Source: Brevundimonas sp. UBA7506
GTDB lineage: Bacteria; Pseudomonadota; Alphaproteobacteria; Caulobacterales; Caulobacteraceae
NCBI RefSeq assembly: GCF_002479495.1
Contig: NZ_DLNQ01000008.1
Location: 219,647-247,026, forward strand
Reading direction: 5' to 3'
DNA length: 27,380 nucleotides
The notes beneath the pieces were generated by a model that worked only from the letters and a program-made list of their open reading frames with translations, did not search any database and was not told the DNA's origin. This document shows positions 8,672-18,225 of the stretch, one piece after another (the first letter of the stretch is position 1; the number at the start of each line of letters is the position of its first letter). A program made the translations under genes and the position numbers.

Positions 8672-10450
8672 TCAGTGGATGCCCGCCATGCCCTTCTTCA
8701 GCAGCGGCGACAGCACCAGCAGGACCACGCCGACGACGACGCCGGTCCAGCCGATGGTCCCGAAGATCGAGCCATAGGTCTGCAGCGCCAATTCGGGGCT
8801 GGTGACCACGCCCGCGACGGTGTCGGTCGAGGTGGCCTGGGCGATGAAGCCGGCGGCGATGTGCGCCACGGAGCTCGACAGGAACCAGACGCCCATCATC
8901 AGGCCCACGACGCGATCCACCGACAGCTTGGTGATCATCGACAGCCCGACCGGCGACAGGCAGAGCTCGCCCATCGTGTGCAGGAAGTAGGTGAAGAACA
9001 GGAAGATCAGTGGCACGCGGAAGTCCACGTTGGCCTGGGTCGTCGAAGCCCAGGTCAGCAGCAGGAAGCCGGCGCCGACCAGGACCAGGGCGAAGGAGAA
9101 CTTCACCGGGGTCGAGGGCTCCATGTTGCGCTTGCCCAGCCACACCCACAGGGCGGCGATGATCGGACCGCCGATGACGATGATGCCCGGGTTGAACATC
9201 TGGGTCATGGGCGCATTGAACCACGACGGCATGGCCGTCGACTGGTCGGCGAACAGGGTCAGCGACGAACCGGCCTGTTCGAACAGGGCCCAGAACAGCA
9301 CCGAGAAGAAGATCAGCGTCAGGGCGACCAGCATGCGGCTGCGCTCGGTGCCGCGCAGCTTGAACACCACGTAGCCGACCACCGAAGCGAAGATGAGGCC
9401 GGCCAGCCAGGGCAGGGCCGTCTCGATGATGTGGTGACGCTGCATCAGCAGCCAGACCGGCAGGACGGTGACCAGGCCGCCGATCCAGAAGACGGCCTCG
9501 AACGGCACGCCGAAGACCTTGCGGGTCTTGAGCATTTCCGGCTGCGGCGGGCCGCCGCGGCCTTCCAGCCAGCTCTGGCCAAGGATGAAGGTGATCAGAC
9601 CCAGGGTCATGCCGATGCCGGCCAGACCGAAGCCATAGGCCCAGCCGTACTTGATGCCGAGATAGGAACAGGCGGCCGTGGCCAGGACCGAGCCCAGGTT
9701 GATGCCGACGTAGAAGATGGTGAAGCCGCCGTCGCGACGGGGATCGTTCTCTTCATAAAGGGCGCCGACGACGGTCGAGATATTGGCCTTCAGGAAGCCC
9801 ACGCCGACGATGATCAGCGACAGGGCGAAGAAGAGGACCGGCTCCCCAAAGCCGAGGTCGCGAACGGTTTCCAGCTTGTAGCCGTCCGTGGCGGTGAAGG
9901 CCGGGAAGCCGCTCGCCTGGGCCACCGCCGGAACAGCGGCGTCAGCCGCGACCGCAGCCGCCGGCTCGGCGCCAACCCTGGACACGCCTTCCGGCGAGAT
10001 CGTGATCTGGGTGCGCTCGTCGCCGTTGACGGCGAAGATGGCGCGGTTCTGATCGCGGCCTTCGACCTGAAGCTCATAGGTCGTGGCGCCGATGGTCAGG
10101 TTCTCGCGACCGCCCGTGCCTTCAAAGGCCATCATGAAGTGGCCGGCGACGAGCAGGACGGCGCCGATGATGACCGCCTTGCGCGATCCCAGATACTTGT
10201 CGGCCAGCATCCCGCCGACCACCGGCATCAGATAGACCAGCGCGGCGTAGGCGGCGTAGATGCCCTGCGCCTCTTTCGGGCCGAACAGGAAGTGCTGGGT
10301 CAGATAGAGGACCAGCAGGGCCCGCATGCCGTAGTAGGAAAAGCGCTCCCACATCTCTGTGAGGAACAGGACCACCAGCCCCCGCGGGTGTCCAAGAAAC
10401 GTCTTGCGAGGCGCCGCCGAAAGCGCGCCCCCCCCATCCGTCGTGCTCAA
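8672..10450 (-). CDS. POT/PTR family proton-dependent oligopeptide transporter
   Basis: Inner-membrane MFS transporter of 592 residues that takes up di- and tripeptides with protons. The family signature ExxERFxYYG is present at residues 32-41 (EMWERFSYYG). The second PTR signature appears as GGFTIFYVGINLGS around residues 251-264. Twelve or more hydrophobic segments are visible. Between two early helices there is an insertion of about 90 residues (roughly 111-203) that is hydrophilic with an alanine-rich stretch. The start codon is TTG at 10450, supported by GGGAGA eight bases upstream; the next in-frame methionine lies inside the first signature, so it is too late. The gene converges on the TonB-dependent receptor, so outer- and inner-membrane uptake of peptides is possible but unproven. 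Confidence 0.93.
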   Translation of the reverse strand: MSTTDGGGALSAAPRKTFLGHPRGLVVLFLTEMWERFSYYGMRALLVLYLTQHFLFGPKEAQGIYAAYAALVYLMPVVGGMLADKYLGSRKAVIIGAVLLVAGHFMMAFEGTGGRENLTIGATTYELQVEGRDQNRAIFAVNGDERTQITISPEGVSRVGAEPAAAVAADAAVPAVAQASGFPAFTATDGYKLETVRDLGFGEPVLFFALSLIIVGVGFLKANISTVVGALYEENDPRRDGGFTIFYVGINLGSVLATAACSYLGIKYGWAYGFGLAGIGMTLGLITFILGQSWLEGRGGPPQPEMLKTRKVFGVPFEAVFWIGGLVTVLPVWLLMQRHHIIETALPWLAGLIFASVVGYVVFKLRGTERSRMLVALTLIFFSVLFWALFEQAGSSLTLFADQSTAMPSWFNAPMTQMFNPGIIVIGGPIIAALWVWLGKRNMEPSTPVKFSFALVLVGAGFLLLTWASTTQANVDFRVPLIFLFFTYFLHTMGELCLSPVGLSMITKLSVDRVVGLMMGVWFLSSSVAHIAAGFIAQATSTDTVAGVVTSPELALQTYGSIFGTIGWTGVVVGVVLLVLSPLLKKGMAGIH

Positions 10451-10673
10451 CGGCGTTCTCCCAAATGCTGCGCCCAGACTGGCGCATTAAGGCCGCAGAA
10501 ACAGCACGACGAGGCCATGCGGACAAGCGTTAACGCCGCGACCCGTCATCGCAATGACGCATTTTCAGCACACCAGGCGCAACCTTGGATTGTTTTAAGC
10601 GCTTCAGGAGACGAGGTGCAACTCAAGGCTGGGCCGAATCGTTAAGGCACAGCTGACCAAGGATCCGACCCCC
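10451..10673. other. Divergent intergenic region with small palindromes
   Basis: No gene is seen between the peptide transporter and the GNAT-like gene. CGTCAT and ATGACG form an inverted repeat around four bases (10544-10559), and AAGCGCTT (10597-10604) is a perfect 8-base palindrome of the kind LacI-family regulators bind. Either could be a regulatory site; neither is specific enough to assign. Confidence 0.35.
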
Positions 10674-11846
10674 ATGGCCGTCCGCCGCTTCGTCCCGTCC
10701 GACATACCCGGCGTGAACCGGCTGCATCGCGACGTCTGGTGGCCGGAACGCTCTCCCGAGGGATGGCGCTGGCTGGAAGACAACGCGGCGCGACGCGAGA
10801 TGGACGCTCCTTCCGGCTGGGTGATCGAAGACGTGGACGGCGCTCCCAAAGCCTTTCTCGGCAACTTCATTCAGCGTTTCTGGATCGGTGAGCGGATCCT
10901 GTTTGGAGCGACCGGCTTTTCCGTCATCGTTCCACCTGATCAGAGGGGCGGAAGCCGCGACCTTCTCAGCGCCTTCATCGCCCAGCCAAACTGCTTTGCG
11001 CGATACACGCTGAACGCCAACGCCCGATCCAGCCCCCTGTACAAGAAGTTCGGCATGGCCCCCTGGCCGATCGCGACCCACGGGCTGAAGCTGTCATGGG
11101 TCATCAACCCCGTCGCCTGCCTTTACGGCCGCGCCCTGCGCCGGCTCGTGGCGCGCGAGCCGCGCGCCGCGCGCTGGCTCGGCGAACAGCTGATGCCGGG
11201 CCGTCGGCGAGCCCTCGACATGACGGGATTGCCTGGCGGGATCTCGGAACTGACAGACCTGTCGGACGCCTCGCCCTACGCCGACTTCTGGACGGCCCTG
11301 CGCGACCAGGGGCGGCTGACGGCGGACCGAAGCCCGGCCATGTTGCGCTGGCGGCTGTCCGACCCTGATCTGACGGTCCGCCCGCTTCACCTGGCGCGCC
11401 GCGTGAACGGGGAAATCACCGGTCACGCCCTGGCCCTGCTGGGCAAGGGCAATCCGATTGAGCCGCCGATGCTGGAGATTCTCGATCTGGCAGCCCTGGA
11501 TCGAGACCGGCAGGCGATCCCGGCCCTGGTCGGCGCCCTGCTGAAACTCGCCCCCGCGCTCGGCGCGGCCAAGGTGCGGCTCCAGGTCGTCTCGGAAAGC
11601 ACCCTGCGCGATCTCGGCGACCTGGCGCGCAGCGCGCGGCGCGAGGGCGGCTGGGGTCACTGCCATGCGGCCTTCACGCCGGGTCTCCTGGGGGCAGGGG
11701 GTCAGGACGTCGGCGGCTGGCGTCCGACCCCGTTCGACGGCGACTATTCCTTCTGCATCCGGCCCCTGCCCCCGCGCGCGCCGCGCGGTCAATGGCGAAG
11801 GCTATCGGACAAGAACGTTCCGACCGGATCGAAGGCCTCGGCCTGA
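10674..11846 (+). CDS. GNAT-fold acyltransferase-like protein
   Basis: A cytoplasmic protein of 390 residues with no signal peptide or clear membrane helix. The N-terminal part follows a GNAT pattern: MAVRRFVPSDIPGVNRLHRDVWW at the start, a middle strand with GATGFSVIVPPDQRGG where an acetyl-CoA loop would be, and TLNANARSSPLYKKFGMAP, which resembles the N-x-lYxkxGF end of GNAT domains. The second half may be a further related domain, as in acyltransferases found near polysaccharide or lipid genes. The loop is not a textbook RxxGxG/A, so activity is uncertain. AAGGA lies about ten bases before the ATG. Neighbouring genes are unrelated and give no substrate clue. Confidence 0.5.
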   Translation: MAVRRFVPSDIPGVNRLHRDVWWPERSPEGWRWLEDNAARREMDAPSGWVIEDVDGAPKAFLGNFIQRFWIGERILFGATGFSVIVPPDQRGGSRDLLSAFIAQPNCFARYTLNANARSSPLYKKFGMAPWPIATHGLKLSWVINPVACLYGRALRRLVAREPRAARWLGEQLMPGRRRALDMTGLPGGISELTDLSDASPYADFWTALRDQGRLTADRSPAMLRWRLSDPDLTVRPLHLARRVNGEITGHALALLGKGNPIEPPMLEILDLAALDRDRQAIPALVGALLKLAPALGAAKVRLQVVSESTLRDLGDLARSARREGGWGHCHAAFTPGLLGAGGQDVGGWRPTPFDGDYSFCIRPLPPRAPRGQWRRLSDKNVPTGSKASA

Positions 11847-11876
11847 GCGCCCGCAGTTCGCCTCGAGCGTCCAGCC

Positions 11877-12278
11877 CTAGGGCCGCGCCTTCAGTTCGTC
11901 GCGGATCTCGGCCAGCAGGGCCTCGGTCGGAGTCGGGGCGGCGGCTTCCGGCGCCTGTTCCCGGCGCATCTTGTTGATGCCCTTGACCAGAAGGAAGACG
12001 ACGAAGGCCACGATCAGGAACTGGATCAGGGTATTGATGAAGGCCCCGTACTGGATGGCCACCTTTTCGACGCCGGCCGCGGCGTCCGCAGGCTTCAGCA
12101 CCCATTCCAGGTGGGCGAAATCGACCTTGCCCAGCAGGAGGCCGATGGGCGGCATGATGACCTGATCGACCAGGCTGGTGACGATCTTGCCGAACGAGGC
12201 GCCGATGATGACGCCGACCGCCAGGTCGACGACGTTGCCGCGCGCGGCGAATTCACGAAACTCGGTCAGCAGGCTCAT
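11877..12278 (-). CDS. mscL: Large-conductance mechanosensitive channel MscL
   Basis: Homopentameric inner-membrane channel that opens under membrane tension to release solutes during osmotic downshock. The length of 133 residues is typical. The N-terminal amphipathic helix and first helix are clear ([15 protein letters not shown], then [20 protein letters not shown]), followed by [11 protein letters not shown], a short periplasmic loop, the second helix [21 protein letters not shown] and a charged C-terminal helix ending [10 protein letters not shown]. It starts 19 bases after the ihfB stop on the same strand, so some readthrough from the rpsA-ihfB unit is likely. It converges with the GNAT-like gene, with 30 bases between the stops and no strong hairpin in the gap. 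Confidence 0.97.
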   Translation of the reverse strand: MSLLTEFREFAARGNVVDLAVGVIIGASFGKIVTSLVDQVIMPPIGLLLGKVDFAHLEWVLKPADAAAGVEKVAIQYGAFINTLIQFLIVAFVVFLLVKGINKMRREQAPEAAAPTPTEALLAEIRDELKARP

Positions 12279-12297
12279 TTCAACTCAGTCTTTCGTT

Positions 12298-12588
12298 TTA
12301 GGCGTCGCCGGACGCGTTCAGGCGCTCGCGAAGTTCCTTGCCGCTCTTGAAGAAGGGCACGGCCTTGGCGGGCACTTCCACCGTCTCGCCGGTGCGGGGA
12401 TTGCGGCCGACCCGCGCAGGGCGGCTGCGCACGGAAAAGGCACCGAAGCCCCGAAGCTCAACCCGTCCGCCGTCGGACAGGGCCTCGGTCATCTGACCCA
12501 GGATGACGTTGACGACCCGTTCCACCTCGGCGTGGGTGAGGTGGATGTTCTCGGCCGCCAGCTTCTCGATCAGTTCAGACTTGATCAT
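12298..12588 (-). CDS. ihfB: Integration host factor subunit beta
   Basis: DNA-bending nucleoid protein subunit of 96 residues that forms a heterodimer with IhfA and acts in replication, recombination and promoter architecture. The HU/IHF fold is plain: [14 protein letters not shown] at the start, [14 protein letters not shown], then the DNA-intercalating arm with [14 protein letters not shown] and [13 protein letters not shown]. The [14 protein letters not shown] helix favours the beta subunit over HU. Its place directly downstream of rpsA is the usual proteobacterial order. A strong terminator separates it from rpsA, so expression probably comes partly from its own promoter in 12589-12752. 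Confidence 0.96.
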   Translation of the reverse strand: MIKSELIEKLAAENIHLTHAEVERVVNVILGQMTEALSDGGRVELRGFGAFSVRSRPARVGRNPRTGETVEVPAKAVPFFKSGKELRERLNASGDA

Positions 12589-12752
12589 TCAGGCCCCCGC
12601 CCGTGGCTGTTTCAGATGCAGTCGCTTCCGTTCAGGTCCGCACCCTAACCGTCTGACGCCACAGGAATAAAGAGGGCGCATCAGATTAAGAGCGATTCTC
12701 AAGGGGTAGCCTCGCCATTGGCGCGGGTTCTTGCCCGTCACGCAAGAAAAAA

Positions 12753-12776
12753 GGCGGCTGGATTGCTCCAGCCGCC
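12753..12776 (-). terminator. Rho-independent terminator of rpsA
   Basis: GGCGGCTGG (12753-12761) and CCAGCCGCC (12768-12776) are perfect 9-base arms with a 6-base loop, about 25 bases after the rpsA stop. Read on the minus strand the stem is followed by TTTTTTCTTG, which makes it a classic intrinsic terminator for rpsA, upstream of ihfB. Confidence 0.9.
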
Positions 12777-12800
12777 CCATTTTCTGGTCGAAGAGGACGA

Positions 12801-14504
<1,704 letters not shown>

Positions 14505-14647
14505 GGAACTCTGGGGTTGAGGCGCGCGACCGGATGGCCCCGCGCGGGTGGATAAAGGATGGAAAAGGGAAAATCAGGTCGTCAGGACGCGAGGCCGGCG
14601 CAAGAGGGCGCGAACAGATAAAGCCAGAACGCCCGCGGAAGCCGAGG

Positions 14648-15325
14648 TCAGGAGCGTTGGATTTGTCCAGCGAGGTCTACCCCAGCCCGGACACGCGCCG
14701 CCTCGACGATACGGCGGGCCGCATCGAAGGCGGCTTCTATACCCAGATCGGTCGTGTCCAGCAAGACCGCGTCCTCGGCCTGGACCATGGGGGCGGAATC
14801 CCGTCCCGAATCCCGCTCATCGCGACGGCGGATGTCCTCCAGCATGTCGGCGAAGGCAATGTCCTGCCCCCGCGCCGTCAGCTGCTTCCAGCGGCGCTCG
14901 GCGCGAACCTCGGGCGTGGCGGTGACATAGAGCTTGGCCGCAGCGTTCGGGGCGATGACCGTGCCGATGTCGCGGCCGTCCAGGACGGCGCCCCCGGGCT
15001 GAGCGGCGAAGTCCTGCTGCAGCTTCAGAAGCGCGGCGCGCACGCCCGGATGGCTGGCGACCCGGCTGGCTGCCTCGCCCGCGTCGCGCTCGGTCAGGCG
15101 CAGGTTATCCGCCAGGCCGACGATATCCAGCGACAGGGCCGCCGCCTCGGCCGCTGCGGCGTCGCCCAGGTCCTGACCGGCGTCCAGCACCGCCAGTCCC
15201 ACCGCCCGATACAGCAGGCCCGTATCCAGATGCGGCAGGCCGTAGTGCGTCGCCAGGCGCGCGGCGATGGTGCCCTTGCCGGATGCAGCCGGGCCGTCGA
15301 CGGCGATGACGAGCGCTTGGGTCAG
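14648..15325 (-). CDS. cmk: Cytidylate kinase, apparent CTG start
   Basis: Phosphorylates CMP and dCMP with ATP in pyrimidine nucleotide synthesis. The full reading frame includes the P-loop VDGPAASGKGT, then HLDTGLLYRA, DGRDIGTVIAP (the conserved GRDIGT region), and RRWKQLTARGQ with the lid RRDERDSGR. The frame upstream is closed by a TGA 24 bases before codon 15325. Between that stop and the P-loop there is no ATG, GTG or TTG. The best start is CTG at 15325-15323, giving 225 residues that begin (M)[11 protein letters not shown], as the family does. This CTG overlaps the stop of the upstream gene as CTGA, in the same way that ATGA overlaps couple translation. A GTG at 15202 would remove the P-loop and cannot be the functional start. 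Confidence 0.93.
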   Translation of the reverse strand: MTQALVIAVDGPAASGKGTIAARLATHYGLPHLDTGLLYRAVGLAVLDAGQDLGDAAAAEAAALSLDIVGLADNLRLTERDAGEAASRVASHPGVRAALLKLQQDFAAQPGGAVLDGRDIGTVIAPNAAAKLYVTATPEVRAERRWKQLTARGQDIAFADMLEDIRRRDERDSGRDSAPMVQAEDAVLLDTTDLGIEAAFDAARRIVEAARVRAGVDLAGQIQRS

Positions 15326-15609
15326 GAGTTTGTCTTTCTTGTCACGTCACGAAGAGCGATCAACAGGCAGAAAACGGCAAAGGCGCCAGCTGCCAGAACC
15401 GAGACACTGTAGAAGCCGCTCAGGCCCCAGAAGACAAGCGGCTTGTCGCTGAGCGCGACATCGGGCCCCTTGCCGTGCAGCAGAATCCCCGCCTGCCAGC
15501 TGCGCCACAGGAAGCGCGCGCCCTCCAGACTGCACCACGCCATGAAGCAGGCGGCGAGCACGAATTGAAACCAGGACCCAAGGCCGGACTTCTTTCGCGC
15601 CCTAGCCAT
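15322..15609 (-). CDS. Small membrane protein between aroA and cmk
   Basis: A predicted inner-membrane protein of 95 residues, not recognised as a named family. It has a basic N-terminus (MARARKKSG) and two hydrophobic segments, [19 protein letters not shown] and a longer one, [20 protein letters not shown], followed by a short charged tail. The ATG at 15609 is chosen because it has GGCGAAGG just upstream and begins 8 bases inside the end of aroA; the frame is open to 15639. Its stop TGA overlaps the CTG that starts cmk. The tight overlaps on both sides suggest a real coupled gene in the aroA-cmk-rpsA operon. Function unknown. Confidence 0.75.
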   Translation of the reverse strand: MARARKKSGLGSWFQFVLAACFMAWCSLEGARFLWRSWQAGILLHGKGPDVALSDKPLVFWGLSGFYSVSVLAAGAFAVFCLLIALRDVTRKTNS

Positions 15610-16930
15610 GGCCTTCGCCGATGTCGGCGCCCAGCCCATTCATCATATCGACGAACCCGGGGAAGCTGGTGGCGATCATTTCCGGGTCCAGCACCGAGAC
15701 GGGTTGCTCGGCGCCGAGGCCGAGGATCAGGTGGCTCATGGCGATGCGGTGATCATGGGCGGTGGCGACGGTCGCGCCGCCCTTGACCGGACCACCGGTG
15801 ACGATGAAGCCCTCGGCCTCTTCCTCCACCGCGACGCCGCAGGCGGTCAGGCCGGCGACCATCAGCGAAATCCGGTCGCTCTCCTTGACCCGCATCTCGC
15901 CAATGCCGCGCATGATGGTGCGGCCCTCGGCATAGGCGGCGACAGCCGACAGGATCGGATATTCGTCGATCATCGAGGCGGCGCGGTCTTCCGGCACGAT
16001 CACGCCCTTGAGCGCGGAATAGCGGGCCGTGATGTCGCCGACGTCCTCGCCGCCGCTGACACGGCGGTTGGCGATGGTCAGGTCGGCGCCCATCTCGATC
16101 CAGGTGTCGAACAGGCCGGTGCGCTGCGGGTTCAGCATGACGCCCTCGACCGTCACCTCCGATCCCGGCGTGATCAGGGCCGCCGCGAGGGGGAAGGCCG
16201 CCGACGAGGGATCGCCCGGCACCGCCACATGAGTTCCGCTCAGCGTCTGTCCGCCCGTCAGGCGAATGCGCCAGCCCTCGCCCTCCTCGGTCACGTCCAC
16301 CACCGCCCCGAAGGCGCGCAGCATCCGCTCGGTGTGATCGCGGCTCTTTTCCGGCTCGACCACGACGGTCTCGCCCGCCGCGTTCAGCCCGGCCAGCAGG
16401 ATGGCCGACTTGATCTGGGCCGAGGCCACCGTCTGCACGTATTCAATACCCGTCAGACCGCCGCCGTGCAGGGTCAGGGGCACGCGGTCCTCGGCTGCGT
16501 TCCAGTCGAAACGGGCGCCCATGTCGGCCAGAGGCCCGGTGACGCGCCTCATCGGCCGTTTCCTCAGCGAGGCGTCGCCGTCGAAGGTGGCGCTCAGCTC
16601 ATAGCCGGCGGCGGCGCCCATCAGCAGACGCACCCCAGTCCCGGCGTTGCCGCAGTCGATGACCGAAGCCGGCGTCGTGAAGCCGCCCTGCCCGGTCACG
16701 CGCCAGCGGCCTTCACCCAGCCGTTCGACCTTTGCGCCGAAGGCCTCGACCGCGCGGGCGGTGGCCAGAATGTCGTCGCCTTCCAGCAGGCCCTCGATCT
16801 CGGTCACGCCCTCGGCCATGCCGCCGAAGATGAGCGAGCGGTGCGACATCGACTTGTCGCCGGGCGCGCGGACGGCGCCCTTCAGGGAAGCGACAACAGG
16901 ACGCGCAGTAAGGGTCGAAGAGGCGGTCAC
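15602..16930 (-). CDS. aroA: 3-phosphoshikimate 1-carboxyvinyltransferase (EPSP synthase, class II type)
   Basis: Joins shikimate-3-phosphate and phosphoenolpyruvate to make EPSP, the sixth step of the shikimate pathway. It has 442 residues with family marks [20 protein letters not shown] (residues 22-41), [23 protein letters not shown] (94-105), [14 protein letters not shown], and the C-terminal [17 protein letters not shown]. The RPMxR and DKSxSHR context fits class II enzymes (Agrobacterium CP4-like). Where CP4 has an alanine in GNAATG, this protein has the usual glycine (residue 97). The start is GTG at 16930 with GGAG about eleven bases before it. It heads the minus-strand operon aroA, small membrane protein, cmk. 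Confidence 0.96.
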   Translation of the reverse strand: MTASSTLTARPVVASLKGAVRAPGDKSMSHRSLIFGGMAEGVTEIEGLLEGDDILATARAVEAFGAKVERLGEGRWRVTGQGGFTTPASVIDCGNAGTGVRLLMGAAAGYELSATFDGDASLRKRPMRRVTGPLADMGARFDWNAAEDRVPLTLHGGGLTGIEYVQTVASAQIKSAILLAGLNAAGETVVVEPEKSRDHTERMLRAFGAVVDVTEEGEGWRIRLTGGQTLSGTHVAVPGDPSSAAFPLAAALITPGSEVTVEGVMLNPQRTGLFDTWIEMGADLTIANRRVSGGEDVGDITARYSALKGVIVPEDRAASMIDEYPILSAVAAYAEGRTIMRGIGEMRVKESDRISLMVAGLTACGVAVEEEAEGFIVTGGPVKGGATVATAHDHRIAMSHLILGLGAEQPVSVLDPEMIATSFPGFVDMMNGLGADIGEGHG

Positions 16931-17061
16931 CTGGCCAAAAACTCCAATTGTTCAGGAAACGCCGCGCTGGCGCGGATAAGAAGGCTTTTGACAGCGGCCC
17001 CCTTGGGTGGCAAGGGAGCCGGCCGAATTCCGGATTTTCAACTCCTGCCGAAGGTTATCCC

Positions 17062-17529
17062 GTGGCCAAACCCGAACTGGGCCAAAAGCAGGTCTGCCCG
17101 AACTGCCAGGCCAAATTCTACGATCTGAACCGTCGCCCGGCACACTGCCCCAAGTGCGACACCGAGTTCGATCCGCTTGAAGAAGCCATGCGCAACCGCC
17201 GCGTTCGCGGTCGCGCCGGCGCCGGCTTCGCCGCCGACGACGAGGCCGAGGATCAAGTCGCCGACAAGTCGGTCGACGGCGACGAAGAGGAAGAGGACGC
17301 TGAAGCCTCGACCCCCGAAATCGACGAAGAAGGCCACGAGCCGATCCTGACGCCGGACGACGACGACGACGGCGAACCCGGCGCCGACGACGCCGGCATG
17401 GGCTCGTCCGACGGCGACGACGACGACGCCCTGAGCGACGACGACGATGACTCGGTGCCCTTCATCGAGGACGAAGACGACGACAGCCTGGACGATGACC
17501 TCGTCAAGCCGTCGCGCGACGACGACTGA
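17062..17529 (+). CDS. FYDLN-acid family protein (TIGR02300 type)
   Basis: A 155-residue protein with two clear parts. Residues 1-38 contain a zinc-ribbon-like pair of CxxC motifs (C12-x-x-C15 and C29-x-x-C32) around KFYDLNRRPAHCPKC, the hallmark that names the family. The remaining residues are extremely acidic, with long Asp/Glu runs (EEEEDAE, DDDDDGE, DGDDDDALSDDDDD), and probably disordered. The family is almost confined to Alphaproteobacteria and has no established function; a cytoplasmic nucleic-acid- or protein-binding role is a guess. The GTG at 17062 is chosen because the conserved AKPELG start follows it and AAGG lies eight bases upstream; the frame is open from 16948. It is divergent from aroA and precedes two tRNA genes. 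Confidence 0.9.
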   Translation: MAKPELGQKQVCPNCQAKFYDLNRRPAHCPKCDTEFDPLEEAMRNRRVRGRAGAGFAADDEAEDQVADKSVDGDEEEEDAEASTPEIDEEGHEPILTPDDDDDGEPGADDAGMGSSDGDDDDALSDDDDDSVPFIEDEDDDSLDDDLVKPSRDDD

Positions 17530-17575
17530 TACCAAGGGTCGGAAAAATAAGCGGAAAAAAAGTTGTCGGACCGGC

Positions 17576-17602
17576 TTGATCTCTCAAAAGGCCTGACATA
17601 GT
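17576..17602 (+). promoter_or_regulatory. Candidate promoter of the tRNA-Ala genes
   Basis: TTGATC (17576-17581) and CATAGT (17597-17602), spaced 15 bases (16 if the box is ATAGTT), lie about 50 bases before the first tRNA. The spacing is slightly short for a housekeeping promoter, so the call is tentative. Confidence 0.35.
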
Positions 17603-17654
17603 TTCCGCCCCTCGCTGGGGGCCAAAATCTCCGGCGAGGCCGACCGAAAGGTTC

Positions 17655-17730
<76 letters not shown>

Positions 17731-17776
17731 TTCGTCTCGACCCGGTTCGCCGGCACATACCCAAGCCGCAAGGCGC

Positions 17777-17852
<76 letters not shown>

Positions 17853-17853
17853 T

Positions 17854-17886
17854 CAAAGGCCTCGCGGAAGCCCCGCGGGGCCTTTG
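17854..17886 (+). terminator. Terminator after the tRNA-Ala pair
   Basis: CAAAGGCC (17854-17861) pairs with GGCCTTTG (17879-17886), and inside them CGCGG pairs with CCGCG around a 5-base loop, with one T-G pair between. This gives a stem of about 14 pairs one base after the tRNA CCA. The following sequence is only moderately T-rich. It could also stop the convergent small gene. Confidence 0.75.
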
Positions 17887-17902
17887 TCCTATCCGTCCCC
17901 GA

Positions 17903-18115
17903 TCAATCCTCGTCCATGGCCCGGAACATCGCCTCGGCCTCGTCGAAGCTGTCGTAGGACAGTTGCTCGGGCGGGCGGGCGATCACGAACCAGGTGACGG
18001 ACCGCTCTGGCGTCAGGGTGCGGGTCTGCTGCCAGAAGCTGCGGTCGGCCCGGGACTGGAGCAGGGTCCATGTCCCCTCCCCCTTGGGCGGCTGAGGCTG
18101 CGATCGCGCGTCCAT
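17903..18115 (-). CDS. Small hypothetical protein
   Basis: A predicted 70-residue soluble protein, not recognised. Features seen: a proline-rich charged N-terminus (MDARSQPQPPKGEGTWT), then SFWQQTRTLTPERSVTWFVIARPPEQ, and an acidic helix DSFDEAEAMFRAMDED at the end. The ATG at 18115 is chosen because GGAGG lies six bases before it, a strong ribosome site. The frame is open further upstream (to 18220), including an ATG at 18127 with no good site. It converges on the tRNA-Ala pair and lies back to back with the oxygenase gene, so it is a single-gene unit. The strong ribosome site argues that it is real. Confidence 0.6.
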   Translation of the reverse strand: MDARSQPQPPKGEGTWTLLQSRADRSFWQQTRTLTPERSVTWFVIARPPEQLSYDSFDEAEAMFRAMDED

Positions 18116-18225
18116 GTCGTCCTCCATCCTGACTGAACCCGCACCCCACAACAGCGCCGCTTGAGAGTCAAAGACGAGATCGCGCCGCGAGGGCGCCGGG
18201 CTGCCAATTTGTTGCGGCAAGGCGT

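Noticed and set aside
8675..10645. 656-codon plus-strand open frame across the POT transporter
   Set aside because: It is the antisense shadow of a certain transporter; no domain is visible, and it is rich in Asp/Gln/His/Gly as expected.
14648..15202. cmk starting at GTG 15202
   Set aside because: This start would remove the P-loop that is clearly encoded upstream in the same frame, so the gene must begin earlier.
15602..16930. Glyphosate-tolerant type EPSP synthase
   Set aside because: Although it is class II-like, the residue matching the CP4 alanine is glycine (GNAG), so tolerance cannot be claimed from sequence.
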